Shown in pieces: positions 31,353 to 42,816 of a stretch of DNA of 64,000 bases. The stretch lies in contig NZ_AVPI01000020.1 in NCBI RefSeq assembly GCF_000768675.1, positions 1 to 64,000 on the forward strand. Reading direction: 5' to 3'. The stretch comes from Knoellia flava TL1 (GTDB lineage Bacteria > Actinomycetota > Actinomycetes > Actinomycetales > Dermatophilaceae). Below the pieces are notes generated by a model that saw only the letters and a program-made list of their open reading frames with translations, was not told the origin of the DNA and did no database searches. How positions within the stretch are numbered: the first letter of the stretch is position 1; each line of letters opens with the position of its first letter. The translations under genes and the position numbers were made by a program.

Positions 31353-31867
31353 TGGCCGCCCCCGAGCAGCGAGACGATCTCGGCGACGACGTCGTCGACC
31401 TCGCGCCCGGCGGTGTCGACGCGGTGCGTGGCGAGCCGCTCGTAGGTGGGGCGGCGTTCGTTCATGAGCTTGGTCCAGGCCGCGCGGGGGTTGATGGCGA
31501 GCAGCGGCCGGCTCGCGTCGAACCCGACCCGCTTGGCCGCGTCGGCGATGCCGACGTCGAGGAAGACGACGACCTGGCCGTCGAGCACCTCCTGCGTTTC
31601 GGCGTCCATCGGAGCTCCGCCGCCGAGGGCGACGACCCCGGCGTGCGCCTCGACGGCCCGGGCCACCTCGGCCCGCTCGAGCGCGCGGAAGGTGGGCTCG
31701 CCGTCGAGGACGAAGATGTCGGAGATCGAGCAGCCCTGGTCGGCCTCGATGGCCGCGTCGGTGTCGTGGAAGGCGACGTCGAGCGCGCCCGCGAGCGCCT
31801 GCCCGATCGTCGTCTTGCCCGACCCGGGCGGCCCGATGAGGACGACCACGGGACGCTCCCCGGTCAC
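31349..31867 (-). CDS. aroK: Shikimate kinase
   Basis: 172 residues. P-loop [13 protein letters not shown], the shikimate-binding DTDAAIE and GEPTFRALE, the GGGAP loop and the lid-adjacent RPLLA. Two consecutive GTG codons (31870, 31867) could start it; I chose 31867, which shares 4 bases with the aroC stop like the other couplings here. Phosphorylates shikimate to shikimate-3-phosphate. Confidence 0.96.
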   Translation of the reverse strand: MTGERPVVVLIGPPGSGKTTIGQALAGALDVAFHDTDAAIEADQGCSISDIFVLDGEPTFRALERAEVARAVEAHAGVVALGGGAPMDAETQEVLDGQVVVFLDVGIADAAKRVGFDASRPLLAINPRAAWTKLMNERRPTYERLATHRVDTAGREVDDVVAEIVSLLGGGQ

Positions 31868-33087
31868 CACGAGCGCATCGTCTCGGGCACGGCGGCGAGG
31901 TATGCCGCGTGGTTGCGTCGCGTCTCCTCGACCGAGTCGCCGCCGAACTTCTCAAGGCAGGCGTCGGCGAGGACCAGCGCGACCATGGCCTCGGCGACGA
32001 CGCCCGCAGCGGGAACGGCCGAGACGTCGGAGCGCTGGTGGATCGCCTTGGCCTCGCCCTCCCCCGTCGTGTCGATCGTGTCGAGCGCCCGCGGGACCGT
32101 GGAGATCGGCTTCATCGCGGCACGCACGCGCAGGACGTCGCCGTTGGACATGCCACCCTCCGTGCCACCAGCGCGACCGGTGCGTCGTCGGATCGTGCCG
32201 GACTCGTCACGCTCCATCTCGTCGTGGGCGGCGGACCCGCGGCGGGCGGCGGTGCGGAAGCCGTCACCGACCTCGACCCCCTTGATGGCCTGGATGCCCA
32301 TGAGCGCGGCGGCGAGCCGCGCATCGAGACGGCGGTCCCAGTGGACGTGCGAGCCGAGACCCGGGGGCAGGCCGTAGGCGAGGACCTCGACGACGCCGCC
32401 GAGCGTGTCGCCGTCCTTCTTCGCCGCCTCGACCTCGGCGACCATGGCTGCGGACCCGGCGGCGTCGAGGGTGCGAACGGGGTCGGCGTCGATCTCGGCG
32501 ACCTGGTCGGGCGTGGGCAGCGGGGCGTCGTCGGCGACACCCGCCGGACCCATCGAGACGGTGTGTGAGACGAGCCGGATGCCGTAGGCCTGCTCGAGGA
32601 AGCGCGCGGCGACCTCGCCGAGGGCGACCCGGGCGGCGGTCTCGCGGGCGGAGGCGCGCTCGAGCACGGGGCGGGCGTCGTCGAAGGCGTACTTCTGCAT
32701 CCCGACGAGGTCGGCGTGCCCGGGGCGCGGTCGCGTCAGCGGCTTGTTGCGGGCGACCTCCTTCTCGGCGTTGACGTCGTTCGACGCCTCGTAGGCCTCG
32801 TCGGAGACGGGGTCGGCCGACATCACGGTCTCCCACTTCGGCCACTCGGTGTTGCCGATGCGGATCGCGACGGGCGAGCCCATCGTCACGCCGTGGCGCA
32901 CGCCGCCGAGGAACTCGACCTCATCCTGCTCGAACTTCATCCGGGCGCCGCGGCCGTAGCCGAGGCGGCGACGGGCGAGGGCGTCGGCGAGGTCCTTGCG
33001 CGTCACCTCGACGCCGGCGGGCAGACCCTCGATCGTGGCCAGGAGGGCAGGGCCGTGGGACTCGCCTGCGGTCAACCATCGGAGCAT
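31864..33087 (-). CDS. aroC: Chorismate synthase
   Basis: 407 residues. The N-terminal signature [20 protein letters not shown] is intact, along with [26 protein letters not shown], and [17 protein letters not shown]. Reduced-FMN-dependent last step to chorismate. The ATG has a strong GGGAGGA ribosome site. It is the first gene of the aroC-aroK-aroB run and diverges from the ArsR-SRPBCC gene. Confidence 0.97.
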   Translation of the reverse strand: MLRWLTAGESHGPALLATIEGLPAGVEVTRKDLADALARRRLGYGRGARMKFEQDEVEFLGGVRHGVTMGSPVAIRIGNTEWPKWETVMSADPVSDEAYEASNDVNAEKEVARNKPLTRPRPGHADLVGMQKYAFDDARPVLERASARETAARVALGEVAARFLEQAYGIRLVSHTVSMGPAGVADDAPLPTPDQVAEIDADPVRTLDAAGSAAMVAEVEAAKKDGDTLGGVVEVLAYGLPPGLGSHVHWDRRLDARLAAALMGIQAIKGVEVGDGFRTAARRGSAAHDEMERDESGTIRRRTGRAGGTEGGMSNGDVLRVRAAMKPISTVPRALDTIDTTGEGEAKAIHQRSDVSAVPAAGVVAEAMVALVLADACLEKFGGDSVEETRRNHAAYLAAVPETMRSW

Positions 33088-33112
33088 GGACCGATCCTCC
33101 CACGCAGCACGA

Positions 33113-33146
33113 CGAGCCCACGGGGCGCGGTCAGCACGTGGGCTCG
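33113..33146. repeat. Inverted repeat upstream of aroC
   Basis: Arms CGAGCCCAC (33113-33121) and GTGGGCTCG (33138-33146) with a 16-base spacer, in the divergent spacer between aroC and the ArsR-SRPBCC gene. It could be an operator or part of an aroC leader; no function is shown by the sequence alone. Confidence 0.4.
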
Positions 33147-33172
33147 GTCGGGGGCGGACGGCATACGGACTC

Positions 33173-33202
33173 TTGACAGGAAACCGAATGGTTTCCTATT
33201 GT
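33173..33202 (+). promoter_or_regulatory. Promoter with overlapping ArsR-type operator, leaderless start
   Basis: TTGACA (33173-33178), 18 bases, TATTGT (33197-33202): the best -35/-10 pair in the window. Within it the perfect palindrome AGGAAACC-GAAT-GGTTTCCT (33178-33197) fills the spacer and touches both hexamers. The coding GTG is 6 bases after the -10, so the mRNA would have no leader. The regulator it drives is the natural repressor. Confidence 0.8.
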
Positions 33203-33208
33203 CGCCGC

Positions 33209-33970
33209 GTGGACCTCGTCTTCCGGGCCCTGGCGGACCCCACTCGCAGAGCGCTCCTCGACGCGCTCTTCGACGAGGACGGGCAGACGCTCGCCGCCCT
33301 CGCCGCGCGGTTCGACATGACCCGGATGGGCGTCGCGAAGCACCTCGCCGTGCTCGAGGAGGCGGGCCTCGTCGCCACCCGACGACAGGGGCGCGAGAAG
33401 CACCACTTCCTCAACGCCGTGGGCATCCGCCAGGTCCACGACCGCTGGGTGAGCAAGTACACCGAGCCCTGGGCCGCCGGCCTCGTCGGGCTCAAGGACG
33501 AGCTGGAGGCAGGGAGCATGAGCACGACCAAGGTCTTCGAGATCTACATCCGCACGACGCCCGACCGGCTGTGGCACGCGATCACCGACCCCGAGACGCG
33601 ACGCCGCTTCCACTTCGGCAACACCATCGAGTCGGACTGGACGCCGGGGTCGGCCTACGCCATGACCCACGACGGCGTGGACCGACCGCTCGTCGACGGC
33701 GAGAACCTCGAGGTCGAGCCGCCGCACCGGCTCGTCCAGAGCTTCCGCGCCCACTGGGACGACGACGCCGAGTCCGCGGGCACCTCGCGCGTCACGTGGG
33801 AGATCGAGGAGGTCGGCGACTCGTGCCGCCTCACCGTCGTCCACGACCGGCTCTCCGACGGCGTGAGCGAGGCGATCCACGGCGGCTGGCCGATGGTGCT
33901 CTCGGGACTCAAGACCTGGCTCGAGACCGGCACCGAGCTCACCACCCCCGGCTCGCTCATGTACGGCTGA
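33209..33970 (+). CDS. ArsR-family regulator fused to an SRPBCC (AHSA1-like) domain
   Basis: 253 residues. Residues 1-95 are an ArsR-type winged helix: LVFRALADPTRRALLDALF, then FDMTRMGVAKHLAVLEEAGL as the recognition region. Residues about 110-253 are an AHSA1/SRPBCC ligand-binding domain (VFEIYIRTTPDRLWHAITDP, LVQSFRAHW, WEIEEVGDSCRLTVVHD, GGWPMVLSGLKTWLETG). Such fusions bind hydrophobic ligands and control small local operons. No ArsR metal-binding cysteines are seen. GTG start directly follows its promoter-operator. DUF1905 and a membrane protein follow. Confidence 0.88.
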   Translation: MDLVFRALADPTRRALLDALFDEDGQTLAALAARFDMTRMGVAKHLAVLEEAGLVATRRQGREKHHFLNAVGIRQVHDRWVSKYTEPWAAGLVGLKDELEAGSMSTTKVFEIYIRTTPDRLWHAITDPETRRRFHFGNTIESDWTPGSAYAMTHDGVDRPLVDGENLEVEPPHRLVQSFRAHWDDDAESAGTSRVTWEIEEVGDSCRLTVVHDRLSDGVSEAIHGGWPMVLSGLKTWLETGTELTTPGSLMYG

Positions 33971-34030
33971 CCGGCCACCCGGAGCCCACGCCGACCCACC
34001 TCAACCCCACCCAACGCAGGGAGCAGACCC

Positions 34031-34330
34031 ATGACCCCCCTCGACAAGACCTTCACCGGAACCCTCGCCACGAGCAGCGCGCCTGGCGGCTGGACCTACC
34101 TCGTCACCGACTGGAGCGCCGAGTTCTTCGGGACGCGCGGACTCGTGAAGGTGGCGGGCACGATCGACGACCACCCGTTCCGCGGCTCGTTCATGGCGCT
34201 CGGCGACGGCACCCACAAGCTGGCCGTGACCCGCGACGTCCGTGACGCCATCGGCAAGGGCACCGGCGACGACGTCACCGTCCACCTCACCGAGCGGCTC
34301 GACGAAGCGAAGGCCGCGGCGACCTCCTGA
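34031..34330 (+). CDS. DUF1905 domain protein
   Basis: 99 residues, a small beta-barrel-like family: [46 protein letters not shown] and [13 protein letters not shown]. Function unknown; relatives often sit beside SRPBCC proteins or YdeI-type proteins. GGGAG lies 8 bases before the ATG. It begins 60 bases after the ArsR-SRPBCC gene and is probably under the same promoter. Its stop lies in a 19-base direct repeat. Confidence 0.85.
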   Translation: MTPLDKTFTGTLATSSAPGGWTYLVTDWSAEFFGTRGLVKVAGTIDDHPFRGSFMALGDGTHKLAVTRDVRDAIGKGTGDDVTVHLTERLDEAKAAATS

Positions 34331-34354
34331 GCCACGCGGCGACCTCCTGAGCCA
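34316..34354 (+). repeat. 19-bp tandem direct repeat at a stop codon
   Basis: The 19 bases GCGGCGACCTCCTGAGCCA occur at 34316-34334 and again, perfectly, at 34336-34354, period 20. The first copy holds the end and stop of the DUF1905 gene; the second is non-coding. It looks like a recent slippage duplication. Confidence 0.85.
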
Positions 34355-34382
34355 ACCGGCCCCCCGCGGCTACCCTCACGGC

Positions 34383-34907
34383 ATGACGACGACACCACCG
34401 CCCGCCGCGCCGTTCGCCCAGTCCGTCCGGATTCTCGCCGGCGCGCTCATGGCGGGGCTGGTGTTCATCGGTATCGCGATGTTCTTCGTGCTCGGCACCG
34501 AGGACACGCCGCCGGTGTGGCTGGTCGCCGCGCAGCTCGTGGCCGGGGTCGTCGTCCACCTGCTCCTGGAGTCGGTCGGCTACCGCGTGCAGCCGCTCGA
34601 CCCGGACCTGTCCGACGCCGACGCGGAGACGGCGGCCCGGGCCCGGTGGCAGAGCGCGATGGTCCTGCGGTTCGCGCTGAGCGAGGTCATCGCCATCGCG
34701 TCGCTCATGGCCGCCTTCGTCGTCGAGGGCGGGATCCTCGCGTATGCCGTCGGCGCAGTCGTGTCGCTCGTCCTCATGGCCGTCCACGTCTGGCCGTCGG
34801 CGAGGCCGGTGGGCAGGATCGCGGATGCGCTCGAGGCGGCCGGTCGCCGCTCCACCCTGCGCGAGGAGTTCGGGGTTCCCGCCCCGGGCCCGATCCAGCA
34901 GTACTGA
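34383..34907 (+). CDS. Hypothetical membrane protein, four predicted segments
   Basis: 174 residues. Hydrophobic segments lie near 16-38, 47-66, 95-112 and 117-138, with a Pro/Ala-rich cytoplasmic head and a charged tail ending in GPIQQY. No domain recognised. It begins 52 bases after the DUF1905 gene on the same strand. It converges on the prepilin peptidase gene with a 24-base gap. Confidence 0.72.
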   Translation: MTTTPPPAAPFAQSVRILAGALMAGLVFIGIAMFFVLGTEDTPPVWLVAAQLVAGVVVHLLLESVGYRVQPLDPDLSDADAETAARARWQSAMVLRFALSEVIAIASLMAAFVVEGGILAYAVGAVVSLVLMAVHVWPSARPVGRIADALEAAGRRSTLREEFGVPAPGPIQQY

Positions 34908-34931
34908 CGAGCCGCGGACGCCGGAGCGCCC

Positions 34932-35630
34932 TCAGCGGCCGAGGTAGCCGTCGATGAGCGACTGCCCCCACGCGACGGCGACGATCGCACCGGCGCACAT
35001 CGAGGGCCCGAACGCCATGGCCGACGTGCGACCGGCGCGCTTCGTGAGGAGCAGCACGAGGGCGGTGAGCCCGCCGACGACAAACGCCGCCATCGTCCCG
35101 ACGACGACGTGGCCGACGGACAGCCAGCCGAGGATCAGGCCGATCGTCGGCGCGAGCTGGATGTCGCCGCCGCCGAAACCGCCGCCGGGCAGGAAGGCGA
35201 ACGCGAGGTAGAGCACCGTGAGCCCGACGCTGCACAGCCCCGCGGTGAGCAGCCGGTCCCACTCCCCCGTCGCGACCGTCGGCGGCACGAGCAGCAGCGC
35301 GAACGCCGGCAGCGCCGGACGCGTCAGCCCGACGGGCAGCCGATGGACGTCGATGTCGATCCAGACGAGGCAGACCGTGAGCCACGCGAAGAGCAGGTAT
35401 GCCGGTAGCGCGGCATACGCGGCCGTGTCACCGACCGTGAGCGCGAGGAGGAGGACGAGGACCGCGAGCAGCGGCGCGACCCACCACGACGGCGGTGTCG
35501 GGTGGTCCGCCTCGTCCTCGACGATCCGGTAGCCACCGGTCGCGAGCTCACGGGCCGTGAGCCGGCCGACGACGAGCGCGCCGACGACGAGCACCACGAC
35601 GCCGACCACGGCGAGCACGTCGGCGGACAT
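34932..35630 (-). CDS. Prepilin peptidase, A24 family
   Basis: 232 residues, highly hydrophobic with about seven membrane segments. The two catalytic aspartates are in WIDIDVHRLP and GGGFGGGDIQLAP (the GGGD motif). It lacks the N-terminal methyltransferase cysteine domain of PilD, so it is the short form. It would cleave type IV or Flp prepilin leaders; no pilin or secretion genes are in the window. Its ATG overlaps the aroE stop by one base, a common actinobacterial neighbourhood. Confidence 0.88.
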   Translation of the reverse strand: MSADVLAVVGVVVLVVGALVVGRLTARELATGGYRIVEDEADHPTPPSWWVAPLLAVLVLLLALTVGDTAAYAALPAYLLFAWLTVCLVWIDIDVHRLPVGLTRPALPAFALLLVPPTVATGEWDRLLTAGLCSVGLTVLYLAFAFLPGGGFGGGDIQLAPTIGLILGWLSVGHVVVGTMAAFVVGGLTALVLLLTKRAGRTSAMAFGPSMCAGAIVAVAWGQSLIDGYLGR

Positions 35631-36448
35631 CAACCCGCCACACTCTCGCGGGCGGCGGCGAACATCGGCTCGAGCGGCGGCCGCAGGCCGGTGAAGAGCT
35701 CGACCTGCACGGCCGCCTGGTGGACGAGCATGTCGAGACCCGAGACGACCTCGGCCCCACGGTCGCCAGCGGCCCGGGCCAGCGGCGTCGGCCAGTCGGC
35801 ATACACGACGTCGAGGAGGGTGGACCCGTCGAGGTCGACGCCGGCCGCACGCAGGGCGTCCGCCGTCGCCTCGCTCGCCGCGGGCGGGAGGGTCGAGACG
35901 ACGAGCCGGCGCGGCTCGTCGGCCCACCGGTCGAGGGCCACGTGTCGCGCCGCCACTCCGCGCGCGCCCAGCAGCGTGACGACCGAGTCGGCGGACGCCG
36001 CGTTGCGCGAGGCCACGAGGACGTCGCGGACACCCAGGTCGACGAGGGCGAGCGCCGCCGAGCGGGCCGTGGCCCCCGACCCGAGGATCGTGGCCGACCC
36101 GGCGTGGTCGACGTGGCCCACGGCGCCGACGATGCCGGCGACGTCGGTGTTGGCACCGTCCCAGCCGCCGTCGTCGCGGCGCACGAGCGTGTTGATGGCC
36201 CCGGCAGCACGGGCGACGTCGGTCACCGTCGCGGCCACGTCGAAGGCGACCTCCTTGAGCGGCATCGTCAGGCTGAGCCCGCGCCACTCGTCGTCGAGCT
36301 CGCGGACGACGTCCGCGAGCTCGACCTCGGTGACCTCACGACGGACGTAGGTCCAGTCGGAGAGGCCGAGGACGGCATACGCCGCGGTGTGGAGGACGGG
36401 TGAGAGCGAGTGCGCGACCGGCGACCCGAGGACTGCGGCCCTCAGCAC
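35630..36448 (-). CDS. aroE: Shikimate dehydrogenase
   Basis: 272 residues. Shikimate-binding GSPVAHSLSPVLHTAAY, catalytic lysine in TMPLKE, NTDVAG, and the NADP loop ILGSGATARSAAL. I chose the GTG at 36448, which overlaps the mltG stop by 7 bases and leaves LRAAVLGSP at the true start; the frame also has a GTG at 36472. Fourth shikimate step, separated from aroC by the ArsR-SRPBCC island. Confidence 0.93.
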   Translation of the reverse strand: MLRAAVLGSPVAHSLSPVLHTAAYAVLGLSDWTYVRREVTEVELADVVRELDDEWRGLSLTMPLKEVAFDVAATVTDVARAAGAINTLVRRDDGGWDGANTDVAGIVGAVGHVDHAGSATILGSGATARSAALALVDLGVRDVLVASRNAASADSVVTLLGARGVAARHVALDRWADEPRRLVVSTLPPAASEATADALRAAGVDLDGSTLLDVVYADWPTPLARAAGDRGAEVVSGLDMLVHQAAVQVELFTGLRPPLEPMFAAARESVAG

Positions 36449-37605
36449 TTGTCCTTGTTGGCGGAGCACCACTCGTTGAACTCGCGCACGTTGGCGTCGT
36501 GCTCGGCCTGGGTCGTCGCGAACTTCGTCTCACCCGTCGTCGGGTTGACCGCGACGAAGTAGAACCACGGGCCGTCGGCCGGGTTGGCCGCCGCCTCGAT
36601 CGACGCGGCACCCGGGCTGTTGATCGGGCCCGGCGGCAGTCCCTTGACCTTGTAGGTGTTGTAGGGGCTGTCGGAGTTGCGAGCCTCGTTCGAGGTGCCG
36701 GCGCGACCGCGCTCCTGCTCGATGTAGTGGACGGTGGAGTCCATCTGCAGCATGCCGACGGTCGGTCCGTTGGGGTCGTTGAGGCGGTTCTCGATGACGC
36801 GGGCCACCTTGGCGCGGTCGGCGTCCCCGTTGACCTCGCCCTCGATGATCGAGGCGATCGTGAGGATGCGGTTGTACTCGTCGGGCTCCACGCCGGCCTT
36901 CTTGAGCTCGGCGAGGGTGAGAGCGACCATCTGCTTGAGCTGGGTGGCGGCAGGGACCTTGTCGTCGAACTCGTAGCTCGACGGGAAGAGGTAGCCGTCG
37001 AGGCGACCCTTCGCGGACTCGGGCAGGCCGAGCGCCTGCGGGTTCTTGGCGGCCGCCTGGTAGTCGGCGACCGGGACGCCCGTCGCCTTGCTCAGGCGGG
37101 CGAAGATCTCGTTGACCCACAGTCCCTCGGGGATCGTCGCGCGTGTGACGGTGCGGTTGGCGGGGTTGGCGAGCATCGCGAAGGCGTCGCTCGCCTTCAT
37201 GCCCTTCTTGAGGGTGTAGACGCCGGCCTGGATCGCGGCGCTCGCCTCCGGGTCGGCCGCCGAGGCCTCGAGGTATGCCGTCCGCGTCTTGACGACGCCC
37301 GCCGCCTTGAGCGTGGTGGCGATCGACTCGCCGCTGTCACCGGCCTTGACCGTCACCTGGACGTCGCCCTCACCGGGGCCGGGGAAGTCCTCCGCCTCGG
37401 AGCTGCCGCCGAGCATCGACGACACCATCGGCTTGAGGAGGGTGAAGGCGACGGCCGTGGCGCCGCCGACGAGGACGACCGCGAGGAGCAGAGTGAGCAG
37501 ACGACGGCCCTTGCCGGTGCGACGACGCTGGTGACGGTGCCGACGACGCTGCGCCTCGGGGGGCGGCTCGCCGAAGATCGTCGTGTCGAGCTGGTTCTGG
37601 GTCAC
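36442..37605 (-). CDS. mltG: Endolytic murein transglycosylase MltG
   Basis: 387 residues. A basic cytoplasmic head (RRRHRHQRRR) precedes one membrane anchor (about 36-58), a LysM-like subdomain (about 80-150) and the YceG domain with the catalytic Glu in LTIASIIEGEV. The C-terminal part has SPYNTYKVKGLPPGPI and NPTTGETKFA. It cuts nascent glycan strands and sets chain length. GTG start shares 4 bases with the ruvX stop; alaS-ruvX-mltG-aroE is the usual order. Confidence 0.95.
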   Translation of the reverse strand: MTQNQLDTTIFGEPPPEAQRRRHRHQRRRTGKGRRLLTLLLAVVLVGGATAVAFTLLKPMVSSMLGGSSEAEDFPGPGEGDVQVTVKAGDSGESIATTLKAAGVVKTRTAYLEASAADPEASAAIQAGVYTLKKGMKASDAFAMLANPANRTVTRATIPEGLWVNEIFARLSKATGVPVADYQAAAKNPQALGLPESAKGRLDGYLFPSSYEFDDKVPAATQLKQMVALTLAELKKAGVEPDEYNRILTIASIIEGEVNGDADRAKVARVIENRLNDPNGPTVGMLQMDSTVHYIEQERGRAGTSNEARNSDSPYNTYKVKGLPPGPINSPGAASIEAAANPADGPWFYFVAVNPTTGETKFATTQAEHDANVREFNEWCSANKDKC

Positions 37606-38114
37606 CGCTGTCCATCCTTCGTCTTCGGCCTGCGCCGCTTGTCCCGCACGGGCTCCCCCGGTGGGCGACCCGTGCTCCGCTCCTCGTCCAGACCGGCCTG
37701 GAGGATGAGGACTGCAGCAGCCTGGTCGACGACGGATCGCTGCCGTCGCCCGTCGACACCACTCTGGCGCAGGGCCCTGTGGGCGTCGACGCTCGTGAGG
37801 CGCTCGTCGACGAGACGGACGCCCACGGGAGTCACCCGACGGGCCAACTCCGCAGCATACTTGCGTGCCGCCTGTGCGGCGGGTCCCTCGCCACCCGAAA
37901 GTGACCGGGGCAGGCCGACGACGACCTCGAGGGCCTCCCTCTCACGGGCGAGCGAGACGATCTGCGAGATGTCGTCGCCCTCCCCAGCGCCGTCGGCCGG
38001 CCACGTGCGCGTCAGCGTCGCGTGGGGGCTGGCGAGCACGCCCGAGGGGTCGCTGACGGCCACACCGACACGCACGGTGCCGACGTCTACCCCCAAGCGG
38101 ACCCCGGGGCGCAT
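37602..38114 (-). CDS. ruvX: Putative pre-16S rRNA nuclease / Holliday junction resolvase YqgF
   Basis: 170 residues, RNase H-like fold: RLGVDVGTVRVGVAVSDP, EVVVGLPRSLSGGEG, LVDERLTSVDAHRAL and VDQAAAVLILQ. Homologues mature the 16S rRNA 5' end. The ATG at 38114 is two bases after the alaS stop and at the start of conservation; a basic Arg/Lys-rich C-terminal tail is present. Confidence 0.93.
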   Translation of the reverse strand: MRPGVRLGVDVGTVRVGVAVSDPSGVLASPHATLTRTWPADGAGEGDDISQIVSLAREREALEVVVGLPRSLSGGEGPAAQAARKYAAELARRVTPVGVRLVDERLTSVDAHRALRQSGVDGRRQRSVVDQAAAVLILQAGLDEERSTGRPPGEPVRDKRRRPKTKDGQR

Positions 38115-38116
38115 GC

Positions 38117-40810
<2,694 letters not shown>

Positions 40811-40877
40811 GCAGAGTCAGTCCTGGGGTCGTCGTGCGGCGTGTCGGAGCTTCGGGCCCGGAGCGGGCCACCGATGA

Positions 40878-40883
40878 ATCCTA
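40878..40883 (-). promoter_or_regulatory. Putative -10 box for alaS
   Basis: TAGGAT on the minus strand, 68 bases before the alaS ATG. The same hexamer, also preceded by CG, lies before aspS. No clear -35. The rest of the spacer 40811-40968 is GC-rich without a recognisable gene or convincing terminator for rarA. Confidence 0.4.
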
Positions 40884-40968
40884 CGTGTCGTGCCAGCTCG
40901 CCCGCGCCCGCGTTCCCGGCACGTCGCCGCTCGCGGCTCGGCTCCGGCGGGCGTCCGGCCGACGAGCC

Positions 40969-42333
40969 TCAGTTGCGGCCGAGCCGCTCCTTGAGCCAGG
41001 TCCACCGCTCCTGCAGCCGCGCCTCGAACCCGCGGTCGGTGGGCTCGTAGTACGACGTCTTCCCGTGCAGGTCGTCGGGGAGGTACTGCTGCGCCGCGAC
41101 GCCGTCGGGTTGGTCGTGCGCATAGACGTAGCCGTCGCCGTGACCGAGACGGGACGCGCCGGCATACCCACTACCACGAAGGTGCGGGGGCACCGCCCCG
41201 CCGCGTCCGGCGCGCACGTCCGCGATCGCGGCGTTGATGCCGGCGTACGCCGCGTTGGTCTTGGGCGCGAGAGCGTTGTGGACCACGGCCTGGGCGAGGA
41301 TGATCCGTGCCTCGGGCATGCCGATCTGCGCGACGGCGTGCATGGCCGCGACGGCGGTCTGGAGCGCGGTCGGGTCGCCCATGCCGACGTCCTCGCTCGC
41401 GGCGATGACGATGCGGCGGGCGATGAACCGCGGGTCCTCCCCCGCCTCGAGCTGGCGGGCGAGGTAGTGCAGCGCGGCGTCGACGTCGGAGCCGCGCATC
41501 GACTTGATGAACGCCGAGGCGACGTCGTAGTGCTGGTCGCCGGTCTTGTCGTAGCGGACCGCGGCCTGGGCGACCGCCTGCTCGGCGTGCGCGAGCGTGA
41601 TCGTCACCTGCTCGGCGTCGGAGGTGATCGGGGCGTCGTCCTGCGCCACGCCGGCCGCCGCCTCGAGCGAGGTGAGAGCACGCCGAGCGTCTCCGCCGGA
41701 GATGCGGACGAGGTGCTCGCGCGCCTCCGGCGACAGCACGTATGCCGCGTCGAGACCGCGCTCGTCGGTCACCGCGGAGTCGAGGACGTCGGCAATCTGC
41801 TCGTCGTCGAGCGAGGTGAGCGTGATGAGCATCGAGCGCGACAGGAGGGGCGCGATGACGGAGAACGACGGGTTCTCGGTCGTCGCCGCGACGAGGATGA
41901 CCTGGCGCGTCTCGACCCCGGGGAGCAGGGCGTCCTGCTGGGCCTTGGTGAAGCGGTGGATCTCGTCGAGGAAGAGGACCGTCTGCCGGCCGTAGAGGTC
42001 GCGGTTGCGCGCGGCGGCCTCCATGACCGCACGGACGTCCTTGACGCCGGCGGTGACGGCGGAGAGCTCGACGAACTCGCGGTCCGCGGCCGTCGCGACG
42101 AGGTGGGCGAGCGTCGTCTTGCCGGTGCCGGGCGGCCCCCAGAGGATGGCGCTCAGCGGACCGGCGGTGCCCCCGGAGCCCTCGATGAGGCGGCGGAGCG
42201 GGCTGCCCGGGCGCAGGATCTCCGCCTGTCCGCGCACCTCGTCGACGCTCGCCGGCCGCATCCGGACCGCGAGCGGCGGCAACGTCGACGCACTCCCGCC
42301 CTCGGTGGCGAAGAGGTCGTTCCCGGCTGGCAC
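40969..42333 (-). CDS. rarA: Replication-associated recombination protein A (RarA/MgsA AAA ATPase)
   Basis: 454 residues. Walker [17 protein letters not shown], Walker [18 protein letters not shown], sensor-1 AATTENPSF and the arginine-finger region LLSRSMLI, followed by the RarA C-terminal tetramerisation domain with [25 protein letters not shown] (quoted in pieces: [19 protein letters not shown]). It acts at stalled forks. GTG start 6 bases after a TACGCT box, suggesting a leaderless mRNA; upstream extension in the frame is not conserved. Confidence 0.94.
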   Translation of the reverse strand: MPAGNDLFATEGGSASTLPPLAVRMRPASVDEVRGQAEILRPGSPLRRLIEGSGGTAGPLSAILWGPPGTGKTTLAHLVATAADREFVELSAVTAGVKDVRAVMEAAARNRDLYGRQTVLFLDEIHRFTKAQQDALLPGVETRQVILVAATTENPSFSVIAPLLSRSMLITLTSLDDEQIADVLDSAVTDERGLDAAYVLSPEAREHLVRISGGDARRALTSLEAAAGVAQDDAPITSDAEQVTITLAHAEQAVAQAAVRYDKTGDQHYDVASAFIKSMRGSDVDAALHYLARQLEAGEDPRFIARRIVIAASEDVGMGDPTALQTAVAAMHAVAQIGMPEARIILAQAVVHNALAPKTNAAYAGINAAIADVRAGRGGAVPPHLRGSGYAGASRLGHGDGYVYAHDQPDGVAAQQYLPDDLHGKTSYYEPTDRGFEARLQERWTWLKERLGRN

Positions 42334-42339
42334 CCCGGC

Positions 42340-42345
42340 AGCGTA
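42340..42345 (-). promoter_or_regulatory. -10 box for a leaderless rarA transcript
   Basis: TACGCT lies 6 bases before the rarA GTG and fits TANNNT. No ribosome site intervenes. The divergent spacer to the small plus-strand gene is only 76 bases. Confidence 0.5.
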
Positions 42346-42409
42346 GCCGCCGGTACCGACATCCCGACCGTGGCGCTCAGCAGGGAGATACTGGCGGTGG
42401 AGGTGCTTC

Positions 42410-42715
42410 GTGACACCAGGTCGAGGGCAGGATCCCGGAAGACGCCGGACGGTGGTCGCTGCCCTCGCCGCCCTCGCGGTGCTGGTGGTCGGCATCCTGG
42501 CTCTGGCGCTCCCCCGCAACCAGGGCTCCGTTCCGGCAGGCACCACCACCGACCCTGCCCCCTCACCCCGCCCGACGATGTCGGTCCGACCCGGCCCGAC
42601 CGGTCCCGGTGAGGCCCAGTTCGAACCGAGCGGACCGCCCCTGGTCACCCCGACGGAGCCAGCGGCGAGCGACATCGGCTCAGCGACCCCGTCGAGCGGC
42701 ACCGCAGGCGGCTGA
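42410..42715 (+). CDS. Small membrane-anchored or secreted Pro/Thr-rich protein
   Basis: 101 residues. A basic head (RGQDPGRRR) and one hydrophobic segment (about 15-34) are followed by a 65-residue Pro/Thr/Ser/Gly tail without a fold signature, so probably anchored with a disordered extracellular tail. GGAGG lies 7 bases before the GTG. No family recognised. It is divergent from rarA and 101 bases ahead of the secreted lyase gene. Confidence 0.62.
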   Translation: MTPGRGQDPGRRRTVVAALAALAVLVVGILALALPRNQGSVPAGTTTDPAPSPRPTMSVRPGPTGPGEAQFEPSGPPLVTPTEPAASDIGSATPSSGTAGG

Positions 42716-42759
42716 GGCCGCGCATCCGCGATGTGCCGGGCGGTCGCCGGCGCATCTCC

Positions 42760-42765
42760 TACACT
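42760..42765 (+). promoter_or_regulatory. Putative -10 box for the lyase gene
   Basis: TACACT fits TANNNT and lies 51 bases before the lyase ATG. It is part of a small inverted repeat (ACACT...AGTGT, 42761-42782) that could be an operator. No -35 match. Confidence 0.4.
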
Positions 42766-42816
42766 TGAGCGCGACAGAGTGTGCCAAGGGGGCGCAACGA
42801 TGCGGAAGCGGACACC

